NCBI GenBank assembly: GCA_934675575.1
Contig: CAKUQQ010000003.1
Location: forward strand, 174,586 to 238,585
Origin: an uncultured Muribaculaceae bacterium
Lineage (GTDB): Bacteria > Bacteroidota > Bacteroidia > Bacteroidales > Muribaculaceae
Direction: 5' to 3'
DNA: 64,000 nucleotides
In this document: positions 34,247 through 41,675 of the stretch, in pieces
Layout: each line of letters begins with the position of its first letter
Numbering within the stretch: the first letter of the stretch is position 1
The notes under the pieces: model-generated
Database searches by the model: none
What the model was told of the DNA's origin: nothing
Seen by the model: the letters and a program-made list of their open reading frames with translations, nothing else
Program-made: the position numbers and the translations under genes

Positions 34247-35767
34247 ATGAAGATATTTACGACAGAGGGAATAAGAAAAATTGACGAGGCCACGATAGAG
34301 CGCGACAACATTTCGTCGCTCGACATGATAGAGCGTGCCGCCTCGGCCATAGCTTATGAGATAATGTCGCGTTGGCGCAGCTCGCAGCGCATAGTCGTGT
34401 TTGCCGGTCCGGGCAACAATGGGGCCGACGCTCTTGCTGTGTCGCGCCTGCTCTTTGAGCAAGGCTACAACCCGGAAGTGTATTTGTTCAACATCAAGTC
34501 GTCGCACCTGAGCGGCAGTTGCTCCACTAACCGCGACCGCTTTGTGGGGCTTGGCGACGTTGACTTCACCGAGATTGTGAACGAGTTTGCTCCACCGGAG
34601 CTCGGGCCGGAAGACGTGGTGCTCGACGGCTTGTTCGGTTCGGGTCTGCGCAGTCCGCTTCGCGGCGGTTATGGCTCGCTGGTGCAGTATATCAACGACT
34701 CGCGGGCTCACACGGTGTCAATCGACATTCCGTCGGGTCTGTTTGGCGAGTGGAACTTAGGTTCTGACCGCCGCAACATCATCAAGGCAAAGCTCACACT
34801 GGCTTTGCAGTTTAAGCGGCTGTCGTTCTTCTTTGCCGAGAACGCCGATTTCATAGGCGAGTGCAAGGTGCTTGACCTGGAGATGGACACGGCGGCAATG
34901 GCATCGGTGCCCACTGATTACTACCTCATAGAGCGCGACGACGCCCACAAGGTGATTAAGCCGCGTGAGCCGTTTTGCAACAAATATGACAACGGAACGG
35001 TGTTTGTGGTGGCAGGCAGCTATGGCATGATGGGCGCTGCTGTGCTTGCGTCGCGCGGAGCGATGCGCGCAGGAGCCGGCCTGGTGACCGTGCATGCTCC
35101 GCGCTGCGGCTGCAACATATTGCAGACTGCTGCTCCAGAAGTGCTCTTTGAGGCCGACCGCAACGAGATAATAACAAGCGACATAACTCTGCACCACAAA
35201 TACAATGTGGTGGCTCTTGGCCCCGGCATGGGCACGAGCGATGAGACGCGCGCTGCCGTGGATTCGTTCTTGAAAAATTACCGCCAGCCGTGCATTCTTG
35301 ACGCCGATGCGCTCAACTGCATTGCCATGCACCCCATGCTGATAAGAAGCATTCCCAAAGGCTCGGTGCTCACACCGCACGCCACGGAGTTTGACCGCTT
35401 GTTTGGCAAGCACATGAGCGAGGAGGAACGGTTGAAAAAGGCTACCGATGTGTCGAAACTTTATGAGATAACCATAGTGCTTAAAGGTCACTACACAATG
35501 ACGGTGAGACCCGACGGCAAAGTGTATATCAACAGCAGCGGCAATGCCGGCATGGCAACTGCCGGAAGCGGAGACGTGCTCACGGGTGTGATAGCCTCGT
35601 TTGTGGCGCAGGGCTTCCCGGTTGACTGGGCTGTGGCCCTTGGCGTGTATGTACACGGCTTGGCAGGCGACATGGCCGCTGAGATGCACGGCACTTACGG
35701 ACTGGTGGCAAGCGATATTGTGGATAACTTGGGGCGTGCCATTCGCGAGGTGCAGCGCGGCATCTGA
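34247..35767 (+). CDS. nnr: Bifunctional NAD(P)H-hydrate epimerase / dehydratase
   Basis: 506-residue repair enzyme that epimerises damaged NAD(P)HX and dehydrates the S form using ADP or ATP. The YjeF-N epimerase domain covers about 1-215 (FAGPGNNGADALAVSRLL near 48-65, DGLFGSGLRSPLRG near 127-140). The ribokinase-like dehydratase domain covers about 225-500 (GSYGMMGAAVLASRGAMRAGAGL, LTPHATEFDRL, and NAGMATAGSGDVLTGVI). DUF4831 gene follows after 68 bp. Confidence 0.95.
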   Translation: MKIFTTEGIRKIDEATIERDNISSLDMIERAASAIAYEIMSRWRSSQRIVVFAGPGNNGADALAVSRLLFEQGYNPEVYLFNIKSSHLSGSCSTNRDRFVGLGDVDFTEIVNEFAPPELGPEDVVLDGLFGSGLRSPLRGGYGSLVQYINDSRAHTVSIDIPSGLFGEWNLGSDRRNIIKAKLTLALQFKRLSFFFAENADFIGECKVLDLEMDTAAMASVPTDYYLIERDDAHKVIKPREPFCNKYDNGTVFVVAGSYGMMGAAVLASRGAMRAGAGLVTVHAPRCGCNILQTAAPEVLFEADRNEIITSDITLHHKYNVVALGPGMGTSDETRAAVDSFLKNYRQPCILDADALNCIAMHPMLIRSIPKGSVLTPHATEFDRLFGKHMSEEERLKKATDVSKLYEITIVLKGHYTMTVRPDGKVYINSSGNAGMATAGSGDVLTGVIASFVAQGFPVDWAVALGVYVHGLAGDMAAEMHGTYGLVASDIVDNLGRAIREVQRGI

Positions 35768-35835
35768 CGGTGGCTCGCAAACAACTTGGTGAGAAAAGAA
35801 ATCTAAATTTGAGAAAAACAGAAGATAAAACGCTT

Positions 35836-36942
35836 ATGAGAAGATATATTTTAGCGATGCCTCTGCTGGCTCTGGCTCTATCGGCTATGCCGGCTTTGGC
35901 TCAAAAGACCCAGAAATTTACTGCTGCCAAAGGGGCAGACTATGGCTTGACCTACTCTTTGCCCATCACTCACCTCTCGATAACGGTGAAGGCTGTGATG
36001 ACAGAGAAAAAAGCCGGTCCGTATTACAAATATGCCCAGAAATATTTGGGCACTACCGATGTGGTGACGGCCGACAGCAAGACGTGGGAGCTGGCCGATG
36101 TGGAGGTACACCCTTATGGCCGTGCCGACGACTCGCAGCGCTATGTGATGGAGTTTAAGTCGGGCAAGGCACCTTTTGTGATGAAAACAGAAGACGGTGT
36201 GCTGCTGTCGATTAACACGGAAAATGTGGTGGAGCAGTCGGCTGCGCCCACACTTAAGGCTTCTAAGCCGAGCATTCTGGGCAACAACAGCTATCTTAGT
36301 TCTCTGCCAGGCGACTTGCTCGTGAGCGGTTCGGTGGCTAAACGCGCCGAGATAGCCGCACAGCAGATATACAAGATACGCCAAAGCCGCTCTGACTATG
36401 CTACTGGCGAGGCAGAGCAGATGCCCGATGGCAATGCCTTGAAGCTCATAATGCAGCAGCTCGATGAGCAGGAAGCTGCCTTGACGGCACTTTTTGTGGG
36501 TACGGTTGAAACTCGCGAGGCCGTGAAGACGTTTGACTATCAGCCCGGCACCGACAATGTGAAAAATGAGGTGCTGTGCCGCATAAGCGACTACGACGGC
36601 ATAGTGGATAAGGCCGACTTGAGCGGAGCTCCGGTGTATGTGTCAACCGAGGTGCTTGAGCGAGGCAAGGTGCCTGTGAATGAAAAAGGCGAGGCGAAGA
36701 AAATGCCAAAAGACGCCGTGGTGTATAACATGCCAGGCAAGGCACGCTTCACATTCAGCTACGACGGCAAGAAGGTGAAAGACGTGACGTTTAATGTGGC
36801 TCAACTGGGCATAGTGTTTGGCCTTGCTCCCGACATGTTTACCGACAAGAAGCAGCCGGCCTACGTGAAGTTTGCCCCATCTACGGGTGCTGTGGTGGAG
36901 CTTGGCAATGTGACCGACGCCGCTGCCGACAGCGCAAAATAG
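35836..36942 (+). CDS. DUF4831 family exported protein
   Basis: 368 residues from ATG 35836, chosen because it opens the signal peptide MRRYILAMPLLALALSAMPALAQ. The upstream in-frame ATG at 35770 would add a hydrophilic, unlikely extension. The mature part has YSLPITHLSITVKA, GPYYKYAQKYLGTTDVV and EAALTALFVGT, features of the DUF4831 family of Bacteroidota envelope proteins of unknown function. It lies 68 bp after nnr and ends before a strong terminator. Confidence 0.85.
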   Translation: MRRYILAMPLLALALSAMPALAQKTQKFTAAKGADYGLTYSLPITHLSITVKAVMTEKKAGPYYKYAQKYLGTTDVVTADSKTWELADVEVHPYGRADDSQRYVMEFKSGKAPFVMKTEDGVLLSINTENVVEQSAAPTLKASKPSILGNNSYLSSLPGDLLVSGSVAKRAEIAAQQIYKIRQSRSDYATGEAEQMPDGNALKLIMQQLDEQEAALTALFVGTVETREAVKTFDYQPGTDNVKNEVLCRISDYDGIVDKADLSGAPVYVSTEVLERGKVPVNEKGEAKKMPKDAVVYNMPGKARFTFSYDGKKVKDVTFNVAQLGIVFGLAPDMFTDKKQPAYVKFAPSTGAVVELGNVTDAAADSAK

Positions 36943-37002
36943 TGCGTGACACATAAGGGCAAGCTATCAGCTTAGAAATACAAAAGGAAAAAAATATATA
37001 TC

Positions 37003-37033
37003 GCCACCGGTTGTGCGCCGGTGGCGTTTTTTG
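37003..37033 (+). terminator. Terminator after the DUF4831 gene
   Basis: CGCCACCGG (37003-37011) pairs with CCGGTGGCG (37019-37027) around a seven-base loop and is followed by six T residues. Confidence 0.9.
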
Positions 37034-37209
37034 TCGCTATGCCATGGGGGCGCGCTGTGAGCGGAATTACTCAAAAAACGAAGTTTAGCAATGTGGTTTA
37101 TTGTTAAAATGTGTTATTTTCTTAATTTTTGATTAGTGCGCACAACGGCCGGCGTGGGCGGCGTTATCTCTTTGATAGTGGTAGATAGGGCAAATGTAAC
37201 CAAAATGAA

Positions 37210-37242
37210 GTTTACAAATGAAAATGTTTACAAACGTTTACA
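37210..37242 (+). repeat. Three GTTTACA repeats upstream of the NlpC/P60 promoter
   Basis: GTTTACA occurs at 37210-37216, 37226-37232 and 37236-37242, ending 3 bp before the -33 element. This is a possible activator or repressor binding array. Confidence 0.5.
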
Positions 37243-37245
37243 TGA

Positions 37246-37277
37246 TTTGTGATTGGTGTTGCATTTTTGTAAATTTG
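37246..37277 (+). promoter_or_regulatory. Consensus promoter for the NlpC/P60 gene
   Basis: TTTG at 37246-37249, a 20-bp spacer, and TAAATTTG at 37270-37277. This is a full match to the Bacteroidota consensus. Transcription from here gives a leader of about 245 nt. Confidence 0.75.
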
Positions 37278-37282
37278 TTCTG

Positions 37283-37527
37283 CTTAAAAAAAGCAATCGT
37301 TCATTCATTAGCTTGCTCCGACAGCATAACGGAAAATGATAGACCATGATTTTTCAGCTGTCACGTCAAAAAGAAAAACAGACTTGGAGCAAATGCGCAA
37401 TCAGAACCGCAACGGCGGTTGCCCAAGGGTTGAGATAGAGACCGGGGCAGTAAATAGAAGTTGAATTCCCGATTTTCACTTGATGTGAGGAAAACTCGCT
37501 TTTCCTTTGGGACTAAAATTTTTTGTA
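37283..37527 (+). promoter_or_regulatory. Long leader of the NlpC/P60 gene
   Basis: A transcribed but gene-free stretch of about 245 nt. It contains a tight AACCGC/GCGGTT hairpin with an AACG loop (37405-37420) and GC-rich sequence around it, unlike the AT-rich flanks. No known riboswitch is recognised; the rest of the 36943-37527 gap shows only the terminator and the promoter elements listed. Confidence 0.4.
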
Positions 37528-38076
37528 ATGAAAAAAGCATTTGATAGAAATATTGTTACAGCGTGCCTGATGATGATTGTGATGGCATTTGCCACCAATT
37601 TCACCGCACAATCGCAGGAGCTTGCCGCGCGTAAGCACGGCACGGTGCTCGAACAAATAAAGTTGGCAAACATAAACAACACGCGCCGTGACAAGATTCG
37701 CGAAATGCTCGACTATGCTTTCACTTTCAAGGGAGCGCGTTACCGCTCTGGCAGCTCAAGCCCCAAGGGTTTTGACTGCTCTGGTTTCACAAGCTACATT
37801 TTCCGCCAGTTTGGCTACACGCTGCATCGCTCGTCGAGCGGTCAGATAGCAAACGGCCGCCGCGTGGAGCGCGACGATTTGCGTCCTGGCGATTTGGTGT
37901 TTTTCAACGGTCGCTCTGTGGGTGGCCGCATAGGCCATGTGGGCATAGTTACCGAGGTTGGTGACAATGACTTCAAGTTCATCCATTCGGCATCGAGTGT
38001 GGGTGTGACTGAAAGTAAGTCAACCGAACCATACTACAAGCGCCGCTATGTGGGAGCTTGCCGTGTGCTTGAGTAA
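37528..38076 (+). CDS. NlpC/P60 family peptidoglycan endopeptidase
   Basis: 182 residues from ATG 37528; a TTG at 37507 is rejected. A signal peptide ends near TNFTAQSQ. The NlpC/P60 domain (about 60-180) has the catalytic Cys84 in GFDCSGF, His137 in IGHVGIV and His153 in FIHSAS, and it includes GDLVFF. It probably cleaves D-Glu/meso-DAP peptide bonds in the cell wall from the periplasm. It is preceded by a full promoter and a long leader and followed by a strong terminator, so it is a single-gene unit. Confidence 0.92.
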   Translation: MKKAFDRNIVTACLMMIVMAFATNFTAQSQELAARKHGTVLEQIKLANINNTRRDKIREMLDYAFTFKGARYRSGSSSPKGFDCSGFTSYIFRQFGYTLHRSSSGQIANGRRVERDDLRPGDLVFFNGRSVGGRIGHVGIVTEVGDNDFKFIHSASSVGVTESKSTEPYYKRRYVGACRVLE

Positions 38077-38111
38077 TAAAGCGGAGAAAGTTTTTCATCA
38101 AAAAATATAAA

Positions 38112-38149
38112 AGCAAGGTTGCCGAAGATGCGGCAACCTTGCTTTTTTT
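38112..38149 (+). terminator. Terminator after the NlpC/P60 gene
   Basis: A 13-bp perfect stem (38112-38124 with 38131-38143), six-base loop, and a run of T residues. Confidence 0.92.
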
Positions 38150-38181
38150 CTGGCAAACCGAAACTTTTTGTGCGAAACGAT

Positions 38182-38212
38182 TTTGTATTATGCTCTAAAA
38201 ACATTATGTTTG
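38182..38212 (+). promoter_or_regulatory. Promoter of the ATPase gene, embedded in the flanking repeat
   Basis: TTTG at 38182-38185, a 19-bp spacer and TATGTTTG at 38205-38212. The -7 box is inside the 37-bp repeat. The inverted repeat ATTATGCTC/GAGCATAAT (38187-38195, 38215-38223) spans the spacer and the expected transcription start, a natural operator arrangement. Confidence 0.65.
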
Positions 38213-38223
38213 CGGAGCATAAT
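38187..38223 (+). repeat. 37-bp flanking repeat, upstream copy
   Basis: 32 of 37 bases match the copy at 39657-39693; the last 24 bases (38200-38223) are identical. It contains an 8-9 bp inverted repeat and a second ATTATG in the loop. Confidence 0.9.
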
Positions 38224-38234
38224 TATTTTAAGGT

Positions 38235-39608
38235 ATGGAATTTGTTGACAGAATAGAAGAAACAGCTCGTCTGGAGAGTGTGCTTGCCCGTGATAAATCT
38301 TCACTGGTAGTGATTTATGGTCGCCGTCGTTTGGGTAAATCAACACTGATTAAAAGAGTGCTTAAAGAGAGCGATGTATATTTTCTTGCCGACCGTTCTG
38401 AAGGGCAGCACCAAAGGGTGCTGCTTGCAAAAGTTATAGCGCAGGTGTTTCCTGATTTCGACAAGGTGACTTATGGTGACTGGGAGTCGCTTTTTATGGC
38501 TGTCAATTATCGCACTACGACTCGCTTTTCACTATGCTTAGATGAATTTCCATATCTTGCGGAGCGGTCACCAGAAATTCCCTCGGTTTTGCAAAAACTG
38601 ATAGATGGCGGATTACTGAAATATAACTTGGTGCTTTGCGGGTCGTCGCAGCACATGATGCATGGACTGTTTCTTGACTCTACTGCACCGCTTTATGGGC
38701 GTGCCGATGAAATAATGAGATTAATGCCAATGCGTTTGCCATATATGCAAGAAGCATTGCATCTTAATGCCGTTGAGGCAATAGAGGAATACTCTGTGTG
38801 GGGTGGTGTGCCTCGATATTGGGAATTGAGGGAGAATAATCGCTCGTTAGACGATGCTTTGTGGCATAATGTGTTTTCTGTAAATGGGGCTTTGTATGAG
38901 GAGCCTGTGAAACTTTTTCAAGATGATGTGAAAGATATTGTGAAAACCTATACCATAATGTCGTATGTCGGCACAGGTGCAAATCGGCTTTCAGAAATCG
39001 CGGCTCGCTGCAATGAGCCGGCAACAAATTTGTCACGGCCTCTGAAAAAGCTAATAGACCTTGGATTTTTGGAAAAAGATGTTCCGTTTGGCATTGATGA
39101 GAAAAACGCAAAAAAGAGCTTGTATAAAATTGCAGATTCATTTATGGCGTTTTATTACCAGTTTGTTGTGCCAAATCGCTCGTTTATAGAACTTGACCGC
39201 CGTTTGCCAATTGTGAAAGCGATGGAAGCCAATTTCTCTAAATATGTGGGTTTGCACTGGGAAAGCATTTGTAGAAATGCGGTTACAGGCAATGTTATAG
39301 ATGGGGTGCTATATGGCAAGGCGAAACGCTGGTGGGGTACGGTGCCGGGCGAGAATGGTGGTTATGAGCAGATGGAACTTGATGTGGTGGCAGAGTCGAT
39401 TGACAAGAAAAGTTTGCTTGTGGGAGAATGTAAGTGGACAGCACAAGAAAATGCAGTTCGGTTGATTTCTGAGTTGAAACGAAAGGCCTGCTTGCTGCCA
39501 TTTGCAAAGAATCATGACATAAAGTTGTTTTTGTTTCTCAAAGTGGCTCCTAAAGACGCTGCAGACAATGTGTTGTTGCCAGAAGATGTAATAAAGTTAC
39601 TTCGGTAG
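38235..39608 (+). CDS. Archaeal-type ATPase with DUF234/nuclease-like C-terminal domain
   Basis: 457 residues, cytosolic. N-terminal STAND-like ATPase of the archaeal ATPase family: Walker A GRRRLGKST (29-37), Walker B-like SLCLDEFPYL near 100. A winged-helix-like region is likely around 245-290 (GANRLSEIAARCNEPATNLSRPL). The C-terminal third resembles DUF234, with a PD-(D/E)xK-like arrangement QMELDVVAES followed by LLVGECKW. Such ATPases are common, variably present accessory genes in Bacteroidota; their function is unknown. The gene is more AT-rich than its neighbours and is bracketed by copies of a 37-bp repeat. Confidence 0.85.
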   Translation: MEFVDRIEETARLESVLARDKSSLVVIYGRRRLGKSTLIKRVLKESDVYFLADRSEGQHQRVLLAKVIAQVFPDFDKVTYGDWESLFMAVNYRTTTRFSLCLDEFPYLAERSPEIPSVLQKLIDGGLLKYNLVLCGSSQHMMHGLFLDSTAPLYGRADEIMRLMPMRLPYMQEALHLNAVEAIEEYSVWGGVPRYWELRENNRSLDDALWHNVFSVNGALYEEPVKLFQDDVKDIVKTYTIMSYVGTGANRLSEIAARCNEPATNLSRPLKKLIDLGFLEKDVPFGIDEKNAKKSLYKIADSFMAFYYQFVVPNRSFIELDRRLPIVKAMEANFSKYVGLHWESICRNAVTGNVIDGVLYGKAKRWWGTVPGENGGYEQMELDVVAESIDKKSLLVGECKWTAQENAVRLISELKRKACLLPFAKNHDIKLFLFLKVAPKDAADNVLLPEDVIKLLR

Positions 39609-39656
39609 AGGAGTGACATGTGGGTGCTTGTTGGCAAATTAGAAAGTTAGCGAAAC

Positions 39657-39693
39657 ATTATGCTTCGGGAACATTATGTTTGCGGAGCATAAT
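39657..39693 (+). repeat. 37-bp flanking repeat, downstream copy
   Basis: Direct copy of 38187-38223, starting 49 bp after the ATPase stop. It keeps the TATGTTTG box (39675-39682) but has no TTTG 19-21 bp upstream, so it is probably not an active promoter. Its own inverted repeat is CATTATGCT/AGCATAATG (39656-39664, 39686-39694). Confidence 0.9.
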
Positions 39694-39716
39694 GTTTTAT
39701 TTGTGGGAGAGTGGTG

Positions 39717-39803
39717 CTATTTATCTAAACTGCTTGTTAAATAAAGATACTGTTGCCTGGCATTTTGACGTGGCAATTCAACACTGCCAATAAAGCGCTT
39801 CAT
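39717..39803 (-). pseudogene. 28-codon open frame sharing its start with the 170-residue gene
   Basis: It begins MKRFI, identical to the start of the gene at 40496-41008, and overlaps the upstream secreted-protein stop by an ATGA in the same way. After the fifth codon the sequence is unrelated and stops after 28 codons. It is best read as the scar of a lost second copy of that gene. Confidence 0.5.
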
Positions 39804-40180
39804 TGCTTATAGATTAAGTAGCTTTTGAAAGTATCGATAGTATTGTGCATAAACGTGTAGGGAATAGCGCGCAAGTACACCTTGACCGTATAGCCATTCA
39901 CATCAAATGAGGTGTAGTCGTTCAATTTAAAGAAAACACGCCCCGAATATGTGTCATTGTAGTAAGTAGAGGGTGCCTTGCCCTCAACGGCGCGTTTGCG
40001 TGCATCATAGCTGACCTCATACCATACGTCTGCGCCAAATTGCGCTCTTTGCAAGTCATACTCCTTGCCTGTGCCACACTCCACGATGTGGCATTGGACC
40101 AAGCGGTATGTGCGTGCGCTAATCGCCGACGGAAGCAATGTGACGCACAGGACGAGTAATATTTTAACTATAGGTTTCAT
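39800..40180 (-). CDS. Small secreted protein, copy A of a duplicated pair
   Basis: 126 residues with a signal peptide MKPIVKILLVLCVTLLPSAISA. The mature part starts RTYRLVQCHIVECGTGKEYDL, is beta-rich and aromatic, and ends KSYLIYKQ. Residues 1-42 and the last eight residues match the second copy at 41005-41391, while the middle has diverged to roughly one-third identity by eye, sharing YD, GKAP and YY landmarks. No recognised family. Transcribed leftward from a full promoter at 40315-40346. Confidence 0.75.
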   Translation of the reverse strand: MKPIVKILLVLCVTLLPSAISARTYRLVQCHIVECGTGKEYDLQRAQFGADVWYEVSYDARKRAVEGKAPSTYYNDTYSGRVFFKLNDYTSFDVNGYTVKVYLRAIPYTFMHNTIDTFKSYLIYKQ

Positions 40181-40314
40181 GTTTATTTGGAATTTGGCTT
40201 GTGATAAAAATTGTTGGTGCTAATTTGTGGCTGGCGTTTATATTTTTGTGTGTGCTATACGGCTATATTTTGCTACGTATTTGGCCATGGCTATAATCGT
40301 TTGTTTCTCAGTGA

Positions 40315-40346
40315 CAAATATAATTAAGTTATCCAAATACGACAAA
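40315..40346 (-). promoter_or_regulatory. Promoter of secreted-protein copy A
   Basis: On the minus strand TTTG (plus 40343-40346), 20-bp spacer, TATATTTG (plus 40315-40322). The -33 lies inside the first of three 15-bp repeats. Confidence 0.75.
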
Positions 40347-40413
40347 TAAATAGGGCGAAAGTGTCGAAATCCGACAAATAATCTGCTCTAAATGGCTCAA
40401 ATCCGACAAATAA
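40335..40413 (-). repeat. Operator-like array A: three 15-bp repeats at 32-bp spacing
   Basis: AAATMCGACAAATAA occurs at 40335-40349, 40367-40381 and 40399-40413. Start-to-start spacing is exactly 32 bp both times, about three helical turns. The middle copy also has a TGTCG/CGACA inverted pair (40362-40376). Confidence 0.85.
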
Positions 40414-40430
40414 TTTGCGGTGGAGAGAAA

Positions 40431-40465
40431 ATAAAAAGAGGCTGCGCCTATTTTGACACAGCCTC
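40431..40465 (-). terminator. Terminator after the 170-residue gene
   Basis: GAGGCTG (40438-40444) pairs with CAGCCTC (40459-40465). Read on the minus strand it is followed by TTTTTAT. Confidence 0.75.
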
Positions 40466-40495
40466 CAAAACCTAAAAGTCAAATATGATTGAAGT

Positions 40496-41008
40496 CTATA
40501 TGGCTACCTTATCGGTGATGATTTGCATTAGCTCGTCTTGGAGTTTCACGAGGTGTGTGGTGTTACCCTTGGCTATGTTATCGCCAATATCATTCGCTAC
40601 TAACTTGTTTGCGACGAGCAGTTCAAGGGCCTGTTGTGGGGTAAGGTCGCTCTCGTTCTTTTTCTCCGCTCCATATTTCACCGCATAATTGATAGTGCTC
40701 TGCACCTCTTGTGGGGTCGGGATTTCGTTTGGAATTTTCCGCAAATTCAGAATGATTCCCTTTAATTTTTGGAGCAATTCGGCCTTGCGCTTATTCTCGT
40801 TATTGCCATACACTTTGAACTCGCTTACATCTTTCCATAACTTGGCAAGTCCACCATACACGCGCACCACTCGATTGCGGAAAGTGTACGCCTGTGGCAA
40901 TGGGAATAACAGCGAATTTGCGCTCCTCACGGCCTCGGCCAATTTATCATTGTGCCCCTTGGCAGCCAAGCGGACAATATCAATTCCATAATCAATAAAC
41001 CGCTTCAT
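40496..41008 (-). CDS. Hypothetical cytosolic protein downstream of secreted copy B
   Basis: 170 residues, no signal peptide or membrane helix, predicted to be mostly helical with Lys/Asn-rich linkers. It starts in an ATGA overlap with the stop of the secreted-protein gene at 41005, so the two are translationally coupled. A helix-rich centre (ELLQKLKGIILNLRKIPNE) and a C-terminal LTPQQALELLVANKLVANDIG are the clearest features. I do not recognise a family. The tight coupling of a secreted and a cytosolic protein suggests a functional pair, but no toxin, immunity or enzyme motif is visible. Confidence 0.75.
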   Translation of the reverse strand: MKRFIDYGIDIVRLAAKGHNDKLAEAVRSANSLLFPLPQAYTFRNRVVRVYGGLAKLWKDVSEFKVYGNNENKRKAELLQKLKGIILNLRKIPNEIPTPQEVQSTINYAVKYGAEKKNESDLTPQQALELLVANKLVANDIGDNIAKGNTTHLVKLQDELMQIITDKVAI

Positions 41009-41391
41009 TGCTTATAGATTAAGTAGCTTTTGCGAGTATCATACACTAATTTAGTATAAATGTAACCTAAATCGTTCAGGTAAATCTTTATCGATCTGCC
41101 GTCATTCATTTCTGTCACATAGCCACCATATTCCTTAAACTCAATTTGCTTGTCGCCATAACAATCACTTGCATAATAGCTTTTGGGTGCCTTGCCCCTG
41201 TATATCCTTGCGTGAATGTCATACTCAATTGTGTATTCGCTTCCTGCGGAAACTGACAGGGGCAAGTCATACTCCTTGCCTGTGCCATACTCCACGATGT
41301 GGCACTGAACCAAGCGGTATGTGCGTGCGCTAATCGCCGACGGAAGCAATGTGACGCACAGGACGAGTAATATTTTAACTATTGATTTCAT
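41005..41391 (-). CDS. Small secreted protein, copy B of a duplicated pair
   Basis: 128 residues with a signal peptide almost identical to copy A (MKSIVKILLVLCVTLLPSAISA). The mature start RTYRLVQCHIVEYGTGKEYDL and the end KSYLIYKQ are shared; the centre (about 43-120) is diverged. It is the first gene of a two-gene operon with the 170-residue gene, driven by a full promoter at 41525-41556. Function unknown. Confidence 0.75.
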   Translation of the reverse strand: MKSIVKILLVLCVTLLPSAISARTYRLVQCHIVEYGTGKEYDLPLSVSAGSEYTIEYDIHARIYRGKAPKSYYASDCYGDKQIEFKEYGGYVTEMNDGRSIKIYLNDLGYIYTKLVYDTRKSYLIYKQ

Positions 41392-41524
41392 GTTTGTTTG
41401 GAATTTGGCTTGTGATAAAAATTGTTGGTGCTAATTTGTGCTGGCGTTTATATTTTTGTATTGCTTATACGGCTATATTTTGCTACGTATTTAGTCGTAG
41501 TTGTAATCGTTTGTTTCTCAGTGA

Positions 41525-41556
41525 CAAATATAATTAAGTTGTCCAAATACGACAAA
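41525..41556 (-). promoter_or_regulatory. Promoter of secreted-protein copy B
   Basis: Minus strand TTTG (plus 41553-41556), 20-bp spacer, TATATTTG (plus 41525-41532); same as copy A. Confidence 0.75.
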
Positions 41557-41623
41557 TAAATAGGGCGAAAGTGTCGAAATCCGACAAATAATCTGCTCTA
41601 AGTGGCTCAAATCCGACAAATAA
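41545..41623 (-). repeat. Operator-like array B: three 15-bp repeats at 32-bp spacing
   Basis: AAATMCGACAAATAA at 41545-41559, 41577-41591 and 41609-41623, again exactly 32 bp apart. Confidence 0.85.
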
Positions 41624-41641
41624 TTTGCGGTGGAGAGAAAA

Positions 41642-41668
41642 TAAAAAAGGAAATCTGATTAGATTTCC
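41642..41668 (-). terminator. Terminator of the tRNA-Val gene
   Basis: GGAAATCT (41649-41656) pairs with AGATTTCC (41661-41668) around GATT. On the minus strand it ends in a T-run. Confidence 0.75.
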
Positions 41669-41675
41669 TTTTGGG

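Larger units (their letters stand above)
40051..40437 (-). repeat. Long duplicated segment, copy A (signal peptide, promoter and array)
   Basis: 387 bp almost identical to 41262-41647, with only scattered substitutions and small indels (for example GTGGCTGG against GTGCTGG). It runs from codon 43 of the secreted-protein gene up to the T-tract of the upstream terminator. Confidence 0.92.
41262..41647 (-). repeat. Long duplicated segment, copy B
   Basis: 386 bp matching 40051-40437. It begins right after the hairpin that follows the tRNA gene. Confidence 0.92.

Noticed and set aside
39675-39682. Promoter in the downstream 37-bp repeat
   Set aside because: The -7 box is present but no TTTG lies 19-21 bp upstream, and no gene starts downstream on that strand.
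38187-39693. Insertion sequence around the ATPase
   Set aside because: No transposase or recombinase is encoded, and the 37-bp copies are direct, not terminal inverted.
40335-41623. CRISPR-like array
   Set aside because: Only three 15-bp words per array, the intervening sequences are the same in both copies, there are no cas genes, and the words overlap a promoter.
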